DNA from: UBA1731 sp963626295
GTDB lineage: Bacteria; Verrucomicrobiota; Kiritimatiellia; RFP12; UBA1067
Direction: 5' to 3'
Assembly: GCA_963626295.1 (NCBI GenBank)
Contig: CAVFWS010000019.1
Location: 1 to 21,250 of the forward strand
DNA: 21,250 bases
Part shown: one piece after another, positions 1 to 6,483 of the stretch
How positions within the stretch are numbered: the stretch's first letter is position 1
How the letters are laid out: every line of letters begins with the position of its first letter
Translations under genes and position numbers: made by a program
Notes under the pieces: model-generated
Database searches by the model: none
What the model was told of the DNA's origin: nothing
What the model saw: the letters and a program-made list of their open reading frames with translations, nothing else

Positions 1-2
1 TC

Positions 3-602
3 GAGATCAACGACAAGCACATCGAGATCATCGTCCGCCAGATGCTCCGCAAGGTCCGCATCACGAACCCGGGCGACACGGACTTCCTCTGGGGCGACCA
101 GGTCACGCGCCAGACGTTCCTGCGCGTCAACGACCAGATGACGATGGAAGGCCGCCGTTCGGCGGAGGCGCAGCCCGCGCTGCTCGGCATCACGAAGGCC
201 GCCCTCGAGACGGATTCGTTCATCTCTGCGGCATCCTTCCAGGACACGACCCGCGTGCTCACCGAGGCCTCTACGATGGGGCGCGTGGACGAGCTGCGCG
301 GCTTCAAGGAGAACGTGATCCTTGGCCACCTCATCCCCGGCGGCACCGGCTTCCCGCTGCACCGCTACCTGAAGCTCGTGCCGCTCTGCGAACCCGTCTC
401 CGACGAGGTCATGGAGGAGCTCCGCAAGGAGAAGCAGGCCAAGCTCGACGCGCTGTTCGGGACTGTACCGCCGCCAAGCGAGGAGGATGACGACGATGAC
501 GGCGAGGCCTTCCCGGTCGCCAACCAGGAGGCGACCCCCGAGGCGATCGCCGCCGAGGAGGCTTCCCAGATCGTCGCCGAGGCCGAAGAGAACGAGCAGT
601 AG
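3..602 (+). CDS. rpoC: DNA-directed RNA polymerase subunit beta' (C-terminal part)
   Basis: This is the C-terminal 199 residues of the RNA polymerase beta' subunit; the gene begins left of the window and the frame is open from base 3. The sequence shows the highly conserved beta' end: INDKHIE, VRQMLRKV, a GDT loop, LLGITKAALETDSFISAAS, FQDTTRVLTEA and LKENV-type text (here FKENVILGHLIPGGTG). In the family this region forms the end of the jaw/clamp and contacts the trigger-loop side of the enzyme. After the conserved core (ending near KLVPLCEPV) there is a tail of about 65 residues, with a Glu/Lys helix-like stretch, five consecutive Asp residues and many Glu/Ala residues. Codon choice is strongly biased to C-ending codons, as expected for a highly expressed gene. 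dnaG follows after 15 nt, so the two are probably co-transcribed. Confidence 0.97.
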   Translation, partial: EINDKHIEIIVRQMLRKVRITNPGDTDFLWGDQVTRQTFLRVNDQMTMEGRRSAEAQPALLGITKAALETDSFISAASFQDTTRVLTEASTMGRVDELRGFKENVILGHLIPGGTGFPLHRYLKLVPLCEPVSDEVMEELRKEKQAKLDALFGTVPPPSEEDDDDDGEAFPVANQEATPEAIAAEEASQIVAEAEENEQ

Positions 603-617
603 CAGGCCGGGGCGGCA

Positions 618-2498
618 ATGGCCTTCGGCATTCCAGAGCAGACTATCGAGGAGATCAAGGCCCGTACGGACCTTGCGGACCTGGTAGCGGGCTATGGGAT
701 ACAGGTGAAACGGGCAGGCGGGTCCTACAAGGCCTGCTGCCCGTTTCATCACGAGAAGACGCCAAGCTTCAACATAAACCCGGATCGTGGCTTCTACCAC
801 TGCTTCGGATGCGGTGAGTCCGGCGACGCGATCAAGTTCGTGATGCGCTACGAGGGGCTGCCCTTCGTAGATGCCGCGAAGAAGCTGGCCGCCGCCGCCA
901 ACGTCACCATAGAGGAAAAGGCCGACCCGCAGGCAAGGGTGCGCAGGCGGCTCTTCGAGCTGCACGCCGAACTCGCGGCGTTCTACCAGAGATGCCTGAA
1001 GTCCGCGAAGGAGGCGTCTCGAGCGCGCGCATACCTCAAGTCGCGGGACCTTTCCGACGAGATAATCGACAGGTTCCAGATCGGCTATGCGCCACAGTCG
1101 GTCGACGCGATGCTCAAGTGGGCGGCGAAGCACCATTTCACGATGGAGGAGCTTGAGGCGGCGAGCGCGATGCGTCCGCCTCGCCAGCCCGGACGCCCCC
1201 CCTACTCGCCGTTCGCCGGGCGGCTGATGTTTTCCATCAGGGACAGGTCCGGCCGCGTAATCGCGTTTTCCGGGCGTACGCTTGAGACCGACAAGACGAA
1301 GATGCGGGGCGGCAAGTACGTAAACTCGTACGATTCGCCCATATTCAGGAAGTCGAGCGTGCTGTATGCGCTCGATCAGGCCGCAATAAGGATCTCGGGG
1401 GCGAAGCCGATCCGCGAGGCCATCGTCTGCGAGGGGCAGATAGACGTGATACGCTGCCACGCGCACGGGTTCGACAGGGCGGTGGCATCGCAGGGCACCG
1501 CCTTCACGAAGGAGCACGTGCAGATACTGCAGAAGGTGGCCGACGCGGCAATCCTCGTGTTCGACGGGGATGCCGCAGGGAGAAAGGCCGCAATCCGCAC
1601 CGGCTCGGAGATGCTCGAGGCCGGCCTGATGGTGCGAGTGGCCCGCCTTCCGGCGGGCGAAGACCCCGATTCGCTGCTTCGCGCGAAGGGGGCGGAGGCG
1701 TTCCAGGCGTGCCTTGACGCGGCGGAGTCGATCGTGGCGTTCCAGGTCAGGAACGCGCTGGAGGCGGAGCCGCACCCGGAGTCGTACGATGCGATAGCCC
1801 GCGCCGCAAACGGGGTGCTTGACCTCGTGAGATGCAGCTCGAGTGCAGTCATGCGCGCGAGCCTGCTGCAGGAGGCGTCCACCCTGCTGAAGATCCCGGT
1901 ATCCGCCCTTGAGGCAGACCTCGGCAGCAAGGCGACGCCCGCGCCGGCGCATAGGCGCGAGGCGCCGTCCGAAGCCGCCGCCCAGGCGGAGGCGGGCGCG
2001 GAGGTTGCGCGTATGGCGGAGGACGCATCCGATCCGTCATGCAATCCGCCGCCGAAGCTCGAGATGGAGTTCATGGAGTTCCTTTTCAACACGGAGCGCG
2101 ATGGGCAGATGGCCGATCTGCTTGAAGCCCACGCGCCGCCAGAGCTGTTCGCGCATCCGGTGACGCGGGACTTCGTGGAAAGCTACGTGAGGGAGATGAG
2201 GGGCGAGGACGATGCGGTCGCCAAACTCGCGAAGAGGCTCCCGGATGGGCTGCGCCGCTTCCTTGAGGACGTGTTCGGCTCCGTGGGCAGGGCAAACGTG
2301 TCCCAGCAGTCGCCGATGGAGAACTTCAAGGCGATGATGAAGTCGCTATGGGCGAATGCGCTGAAGCGCCGCCACGACTCCATCCGCAGCTTCGGGCAGG
2401 ACGCCCTGCGGCTGAGGCTCATGACCGCATCGAAGACCATGCGGAACGGGAAGTGGGATGCGGTCGTGAAGAAGATGGATCCCGGCATCCTGAAATGA
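618..2498 (+). CDS. dnaG: DNA primase DnaG
   Basis: DnaG makes the RNA primers for DNA replication. The 626-residue length fits the family. Domains in order: an N-terminal CHC2 zinc-binding domain with Cys41, His44, Cys62 and Cys65 in CPFHHEKTPSF and CFGCG; the primase core with FAGRLMFSI and GGKYVNS; and a TOPRIM fold with CEGQIDVI (Glu272), SQGTAFT, and VFDGDAAGRKA (Asp316, Asp318) followed by LPAGEDPDSLL. The C-terminal third, rich in Ala/Glu, would be the helicase-binding domain and is poorly conserved, as usual. The TOPRIM motif has Gln-Ile where many DnaGs have Tyr-Met (EGYMDV); the catalytic acids are retained. It starts 15 nt after rpoC with a weak G-rich site before ATG, and its stop overlaps the next start (ATGA). 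It is not in the classical rpsU-dnaG-rpoD setting. Confidence 0.97.
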   Translation: MAFGIPEQTIEEIKARTDLADLVAGYGIQVKRAGGSYKACCPFHHEKTPSFNINPDRGFYHCFGCGESGDAIKFVMRYEGLPFVDAAKKLAAAANVTIEEKADPQARVRRRLFELHAELAAFYQRCLKSAKEASRARAYLKSRDLSDEIIDRFQIGYAPQSVDAMLKWAAKHHFTMEELEAASAMRPPRQPGRPPYSPFAGRLMFSIRDRSGRVIAFSGRTLETDKTKMRGGKYVNSYDSPIFRKSSVLYALDQAAIRISGAKPIREAIVCEGQIDVIRCHAHGFDRAVASQGTAFTKEHVQILQKVADAAILVFDGDAAGRKAAIRTGSEMLEAGLMVRVARLPAGEDPDSLLRAKGAEAFQACLDAAESIVAFQVRNALEAEPHPESYDAIARAANGVLDLVRCSSSAVMRASLLQEASTLLKIPVSALEADLGSKATPAPAHRREAPSEAAAQAEAGAEVARMAEDASDPSCNPPPKLEMEFMEFLFNTERDGQMADLLEAHAPPELFAHPVTRDFVESYVREMRGEDDAVAKLAKRLPDGLRRFLEDVFGSVGRANVSQQSPMENFKAMMKSLWANALKRRHDSIRSFGQDALRLRLMTASKTMRNGKWDAVVKKMDPGILK

Positions 2499-3292
2499 AG
2501 ACGAACTACCATACGCATACCGTCTGGTGCGACGGCAAGGATACCCCGGAGGCCGTGATCAGGGCGGCGATAGGGAAGGGCTTTGACGCCATCGGATTCT
2601 CCTCCCACTCGTCATATCCCGACGACAGCATCTGCACCGTCCCGGCGGCGAAGCTGCCGGGGTATTTCGCGGAGGTGCGCGCGCTTGCGAAGAGGTATGC
2701 CGGGCGGATAAGGGTGCTTTGCGGACTCGAGGCGGACTACATACCGGGGGACACGGAACCGGACCGCAGGAGGTATGCGGAGTTCTCCCCCGACTACCTT
2801 ATCGGCTCCGTGCATTACGTGGCTGCGCCCGACGGATGCCGCGTGCCCGTGGACGATTCCCCGGGACTGCTCGCCGAGGGGATCGCCGCGCATTTCGGCG
2901 GCGACGTTTGCGCATACATCCGCGCATACTTCCGCCAGGAACGGGACATGGTGCGCGCGTTCGACTTCGATGTGGTGGGGCATCCCGACCTCGTGAGGAA
3001 GTTCAACGCAAGGGATCCGTACTTCGACGAGAGCGCGAAATGGTACATGGCCGAGCTCGCGGAGACCGCGGACGCCATTGCGCTGTCTGGCAAGCTCGTT
3101 GAGGTGAACACTGGTGCGATCTCGCGCGGCTGGCTGGACGACGCCTATCCCTCATCCGCCTTTCGCGCAATGCTGCGGGAGAGGGGCGTGAGGTTCATCC
3201 TGAGCTCCGATTCGCACTCCGCCGAGACCATCGATTGCGCCTTCGACCGCTTCGGCAATGCCGAGTCGTACGTCGATTGCCCTTTCGGGTAG
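2495..3292 (+). CDS. Histidinol-phosphatase-like PHP-domain phosphoesterase
   Basis: A 265-residue PHP-domain metalloenzyme, most like the HisK-type histidinol-phosphate phosphatase of histidine biosynthesis. Metal-ligand motifs appear in the family order: HTH (His6, His8), SSHSSYP (His38), GLEADY (Glu79), GSVHY (His107), VVGHPDL (His163), EVNTGA and SSDSH (Asp239, His241). The length fits HisK (about 260-270). The ATG at 2495 overlaps the dnaG stop by 4 nt, which fixes the start and implies translational coupling; a longer frame running back into dnaG is rejected. No other his gene is in view, so the true substrate (histidinol phosphate or another small phosphate ester) is not proven by context. 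Confidence 0.88.
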   Translation: MKTNYHTHTVWCDGKDTPEAVIRAAIGKGFDAIGFSSHSSYPDDSICTVPAAKLPGYFAEVRALAKRYAGRIRVLCGLEADYIPGDTEPDRRRYAEFSPDYLIGSVHYVAAPDGCRVPVDDSPGLLAEGIAAHFGGDVCAYIRAYFRQERDMVRAFDFDVVGHPDLVRKFNARDPYFDESAKWYMAELAETADAIALSGKLVEVNTGAISRGWLDDAYPSSAFRAMLRERGVRFILSSDSHSAETIDCAFDRFGNAESYVDCPFG

Positions 3293-3320
3293 GGGCGCTT
3301 TCCGCTCTTCGCGAACCGCC

Positions 3321-3349
3321 TTGCGCCAGACAGGCTGTTTTGGTATACT
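3321..3349 (+). promoter_or_regulatory. Sigma-70-type promoter of tRNA-Glu
   Basis: A TTGCGC -35 box at 3321-3326, a 17-bp spacer and a TATACT -10 box at 3344-3349 preceded by TGG (extended -10). The predicted start, near 3356, lies about 10 nt before the mature tRNA. The same TTGCGC plus 17-bp arrangement is seen before the TPR gene at 14647. Confidence 0.8.
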
Positions 3350-3365
3350 ACGCGCCATTTGAGAC

Positions 3366-3440
3366 GGCCCCATCGTCTATCGGCTAGGACACGAGCTTTT
3401 CATGCTTGGTAGAGGAGTTCGACTCTCCTTGGGGCTGCCA
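3366..3440 (+). tRNA. tRNA-Glu (anticodon UUC)
   Basis: A complete cloverleaf of 75 nt with encoded CCA. The acceptor stem GGCCCCA pairs with TGGGGCT (pair 1-72 is G-U). The D arm is GTCT/GGAC. The anticodon stem CGAGC/GCTTG encloses TTTTCAT with anticodon TTC. The variable loop is short, and the T arm AGGAG/CTCCT encloses TTCGACT. The discriminator is G and CCA is templated. It reads GAA/GAG glutamate codons. It lies alone between two protein operons. Confidence 0.96.
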
Positions 3441-3447
3441 CTTTTTT
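3441..3447 (+). terminator. T-run directly after tRNA-Glu
   Basis: A run of six T residues (3442-3447) follows the templated CCA directly. With the GC-rich T arm and acceptor stem as upstream hairpins it could serve as an intrinsic stop for the tRNA transcript. There is no separate terminator hairpin immediately before the T run. Confidence 0.45.
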
Positions 3448-3474
3448 GTCTGCCACGATCCTCGATCGGCATCC

Positions 3475-3494
3475 GCCGCCGCTGGTGTGGCGGC
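3475..3494 (+). other. Short GC-rich stem-loop between tRNA-Glu and the next promoter
   Basis: An 8-bp inverted repeat (GCCGCCGC / GTGGCGGC, one G-T pair) with a TGGT loop. No T tract follows, so it is not a standard intrinsic terminator; it could be a back-up terminator, an RNA-stability element or chance in GC-rich DNA. Apart from this, nothing recognisable lies between 3448 and 3550. Confidence 0.3.
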
Positions 3495-3550
3495 AGGTTG
3501 CGGGTCCGATTCGGCATGAGGCGCATGTGTCCGTTCTGCGTCGCGTTTTG

Positions 3551-3559
3551 TGGTATAAT
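3551..3559 (+). promoter_or_regulatory. Extended -10 promoter of the oxidoreductase/isomerase operon
   Basis: TGGTATAAT at 3551-3559, a perfect TATAAT with a TGn extension. No good -35 box is seen 16-18 bp upstream. The expected start near 3566 would give a leader of about 120 nt before the ATG at 3688. The operon probably ends at the hairpin at 8084. Confidence 0.75.
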
Positions 3560-3578
3560 CCATTCCCGAAGCAAGTCC

Positions 3579-3662
3579 ATGGAATTTGCCTTGATGGCCT
3601 TACGGATGTTTGTGCCTGCATTGGCCGGTTTCGGGATTCGCGTGTTTTCGGTCGTAAGGTAA
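3579..3662 (+). CDS. Possible 27-residue leader peptide (uncertain)
   Basis: A short hydrophobic reading frame (MEFALMALRMFVPALAGFG and a few more residues) begins about 13 nt after the predicted transcription start and ends 25 nt before the oxidoreductase gene. No clear ribosome binding site precedes it. It could be a leader ORF affecting translation of the operon, or simply an open stretch in the untranslated leader. I see no run of regulatory codons typical of amino-acid attenuators. Confidence 0.2.
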   Translation: MEFALMALRMFVPALAGFGIRVFSVVR

Positions 3663-3687
3663 AACGCAAACAAACGAAAGGCAAGCA

Positions 3688-5217
3688 ATGAATCTGAACA
3701 GAAGGAACTTCCTATTCGGCTCTGCGGCGGCGACTGCCCTCGCCGGATGCTCAACCGCAAAGGTCGGGGTGCGCACCCTAAAGGAAGGGGAGAAGCCCAC
3801 GGTTGCGATCATCGGATATGGACTCAGGGCGCGGGAGCTCGTCGGGGAATTCCTCGGTCTGAACGACAAGTGCCGGATAGTGGCGGTATGCGACTGCGAC
3901 AAGGTGCGCCTCGCGCAGGGCGTCAAGCGCGTCAACGACCACTACGCCTCGAAGAAGATCGCCGCCGAGTGCAGGGGATACGCCGATTTCCGCGACGTGA
4001 TCAGGAACCCGAAGATCGACATGGTGTGCATCGCCACGCCGGACCACTGGCACGCGTACATGGCGGTGGAGGCCATGAAGCACGGCAAGGACGTCTACTG
4101 CGAGAAGCCGCTCACGTTCTGCGTGGACGAGTCGCGCAAGGTGATGGCCGCCCAGAGGAAGTACGGGCGCGTGTTCCAGACGGGCTCGATGCAGCGCTGC
4201 TGGCCGGAGTTCCGCACCGCCGTGATGATCGTGCGCAACGGGTTCATCGGCGACCTCAAGTACGTGGACGCGAACTACGGCCGCGGCGGGCAGAAGCTCG
4301 GCGGCCCGTCCCACCCGATGCGCTTCTTCGACGTGCCGGAGAACGCCGCGGCGGAGGGTGCGCCGAACGCCGACGTCGACTGGAACATGTGGCTCGGCCC
4401 GGCCAAGTGGCGCCCGTACTCCGAGCACCTCGCCCCGCGTGGAGTCCACAAGAGCTACAGCAACGTGATGTTCTGGCGCTTCGACGACGACATCGGCACC
4501 GGCTACAACGGCGACTGGGGCGCGCACCACCTCGACATCGCGCAGTGGGGGCTTGATGCCGACAAGAGCGGCCCGTACAGGATCATCAGGTCCGACGAGC
4601 CGTACTCGACCAACCTGTTCCACGGCGGGCGCCGCCAGTTCGGGATGAAGATGCTCTTCAGGAAGCCGTATGGCGACGTCGAGCTCTACCATGGGCCGTT
4701 CGGCACATGGGGGACCGTGTTCTACGGCACGAAGGGCATTGTCGCCGTGAACCGCGGGAAGATCGCGGTGTGGCTCGGCGCTGGCGTGAAGCCCACGGCA
4801 GAGATCCGCAAGCAGCTCGCCGACGCGACGTTCGCCGGCATGACGCTTGTGGCCGCGTCCATCGGCAAGGACTACGGCACGGATGCCGCGTCGAAGCAGG
4901 ACAACAAGCTTGACGCCGTGGTGAAGCGGCTGAGCGACCACTTCAAGCTCGACACCGCCAAGGTGCAGATATACAAGTCCACCGACCGCAGCCAGGTGCG
5001 CAACTTCGTGGAGCACTACTTCGACCGCAGGCCCACGCAGTCCCCCGCCGAGACGGGCGGGCGCAGCGCGATCCTCTGCCAGCTCTGCAACATGAGCTAC
5101 GTGTATGACACGGGCTTCGACTGGGATCCCGAGAGGAACGACTTCGCGGACGGCAACAAGATGGGCATCTCGCTTTCGCGCGACGTCTACCGCAACGGAT
5201 GGGAGGTGGTCGTCTGA
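3688..5217 (+). CDS. Gfo/Idh/MocA-family oxidoreductase, Tat signal with lipobox
   Basis: A 509-residue NAD(P)-dependent oxidoreductase of the Gfo/Idh/MocA family, which oxidises or reduces sugars, inositols and their derivatives. The N terminus (NRRNFLFGSAAATALAGC) combines a twin-arginine motif with a lipobox ending at Cys21, suggesting export folded with bound cofactor and lipid anchoring. The Rossmann signature is VAIIGYGLRAREL (about 39-51), then ATPDHWH (117-122) and CEKPL (Glu139, Lys140), the family's catalytic lysine motif. The C-terminal substrate lobe contains WLGPAKW and GAHHLDIAQWGL. The start is supported by a purine-rich AAAGG site 6 nt upstream in an A-rich leader. The stop overlaps the next ATG by 1 nt (TGATG), so the two genes are coupled. 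The natural substrate cannot be read from the sequence. Confidence 0.93.
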   Translation: MNLNRRNFLFGSAAATALAGCSTAKVGVRTLKEGEKPTVAIIGYGLRARELVGEFLGLNDKCRIVAVCDCDKVRLAQGVKRVNDHYASKKIAAECRGYADFRDVIRNPKIDMVCIATPDHWHAYMAVEAMKHGKDVYCEKPLTFCVDESRKVMAAQRKYGRVFQTGSMQRCWPEFRTAVMIVRNGFIGDLKYVDANYGRGGQKLGGPSHPMRFFDVPENAAAEGAPNADVDWNMWLGPAKWRPYSEHLAPRGVHKSYSNVMFWRFDDDIGTGYNGDWGAHHLDIAQWGLDADKSGPYRIIRSDEPYSTNLFHGGRRQFGMKMLFRKPYGDVELYHGPFGTWGTVFYGTKGIVAVNRGKIAVWLGAGVKPTAEIRKQLADATFAGMTLVAASIGKDYGTDAASKQDNKLDAVVKRLSDHFKLDTAKVQIYKSTDRSQVRNFVEHYFDRRPTQSPAETGGRSAILCQLCNMSYVYDTGFDWDPERNDFADGNKMGISLSRDVYRNGWEVVV

Positions 5218-6449
5218 TGAACGGCAGGAGGGATTTCTTCAGGGGCGCCGCCGCGCTTGCCGCGCTGGCGGCGCTGCCGGGAGGCGCGCGCGCCGCCTCC
5301 CGCGCAAGGCCGGGAAACAACCAGATATGGCTGATGACGAGCGCATTCCCCGGCAAGAGCTTCGAGCAGGTGCTGGCGTACGCAAAGGCCGTAGGCGCAC
5401 AGGGGCTGGAGCTCTGCGTGTTCCGCCGCGATTCGGACCGCAAGGACCACACGGCGACGCACCTCGACTACGAGACGTTCGACCTTGAGGCGGCGAAGCG
5501 CGTGGTCGAGCGCTGCAACGAGACGGGGCTTCGCGTCTCGGTCGGCGCGTACGACAACCTCATCGGCGGCAAGCCGGAGAACCAGGTCGTGAACCAGAAC
5601 CACATCCTCAGGCTGATCCGCATCGCGGCCCTGCTTGGCGGCGACGAGAACGACGTGGTGTGCGGCACGTTCGTGGGGTACGACCACGGGCTTGGCCGGC
5701 AGGACGGCGGGTTCGAGAAGAACCTCGTCAAGTTCCAGAGGGTATTCACGCCGATCGCGAAGTACGCCGAGGACCTTGGCGTCACGCTGTGCTTCGAGAA
5801 CTGCCCCATGGAGGGCTGGCAGCCGGTCACCGCGCCCGACTGCTACAACAACCTCCCCGGATGCCTCGCCGCGCGCAAGCTCATGTACACGCTCGTGCCG
5901 TCGAAGGCGCTCGCCGAGACGTACGACCCGTCGCACGACATATGGCAGCACATCGACCCGTGCGCCGTGATCGAGGCGACGGACATGGGGAGGCTGCGCC
6001 GCGTCCACATAAAGGGCACGCGCAACTTCCCGGATTCGCCGATGGCGATCCACTGGGGGCGGCTCTTCCCGGCGCAGTCCGTGAGCGGCGATCTTGCGAA
6101 GAAGGCCGGGGTGCCCCTGCCCGCAAACGAGTGGGACCGCTGCAACTACGAGCCACGCCTGCCGGGGTTCGGGGGAAGCGATTCGCTTGACTGGACCAGA
6201 TTCCTCGAGACGCTGATGGCCAGGGGATTCAAATACCCGTTCGTCATCGAGAACGAGGGTAGCAATTCGTCCCACACCGGCAACATGGGTGCGACGCTTC
6301 AGGGGTTCAGGGCCACGATCCTGAACACCGCGCCGGTCGTGTGGCCGCTTGGCCCGGACGGGTATGCCTATGACGCCTCGGGAAGGAAGCCGATGGCGAT
6401 GACGCGCTCCAGCGACCTCCCGGTGAAGACAATGGCCGACATTTCGTAA
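5217..6449 (+). CDS. Tat-exported sugar isomerase/epimerase-like TIM-barrel protein
   Basis: A 410-residue protein of the xylose-isomerase-like/AP-endonuclease-2 TIM-barrel superfamily (sugar phosphate isomerase/epimerase group). The N terminus (MNGRRDFFRGAAALAAL) has a twin-arginine signal with an Ala-rich h-region and likely signal-peptidase-I cleavage near Ala26; there is no lipobox. Likely metal ligands, in the usual superfamily order, are Glu194 (CFENC), Asp237 (YDPSHD), His264 (RVHIKG) and Glu345 (VIENEG). ATG 5217 is chosen over an in-frame ATG six codons upstream because it overlaps the preceding stop as TGATG and begins a normal Tat signal. Between two exported Gfo/Idh/MocA enzymes it probably acts on the keto-sugar they make or use; isomerase, epimerase and lyase roles are all possible. 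Confidence 0.88.
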   Translation: MNGRRDFFRGAAALAALAALPGGARAASRARPGNNQIWLMTSAFPGKSFEQVLAYAKAVGAQGLELCVFRRDSDRKDHTATHLDYETFDLEAAKRVVERCNETGLRVSVGAYDNLIGGKPENQVVNQNHILRLIRIAALLGGDENDVVCGTFVGYDHGLGRQDGGFEKNLVKFQRVFTPIAKYAEDLGVTLCFENCPMEGWQPVTAPDCYNNLPGCLAARKLMYTLVPSKALAETYDPSHDIWQHIDPCAVIEATDMGRLRRVHIKGTRNFPDSPMAIHWGRLFPAQSVSGDLAKKAGVPLPANEWDRCNYEPRLPGFGGSDSLDWTRFLETLMARGFKYPFVIENEGSNSSHTGNMGATLQGFRATILNTAPVVWPLGPDGYAYDASGRKPMAMTRSSDLPVKTMADIS

Positions 6450-6471
6450 ACGACACAGAAAACACAAACAC

Positions 6472-6478
6472 AAAGGAG
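6472..6478 (+). promoter_or_regulatory. Strong Shine-Dalgarno site in an A-rich spacer
   Basis: AAAGGAG ends 5 nt before the ATG at 6484, within a 34-nt A/C-rich spacer (6450-6483) that stands out from the GC-rich genes on both sides. It fixes the start of the second oxidoreductase. No promoter is visible in the spacer, so the gene is read from upstream. Confidence 0.75.
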
Positions 6479-6483
6479 AAGAG

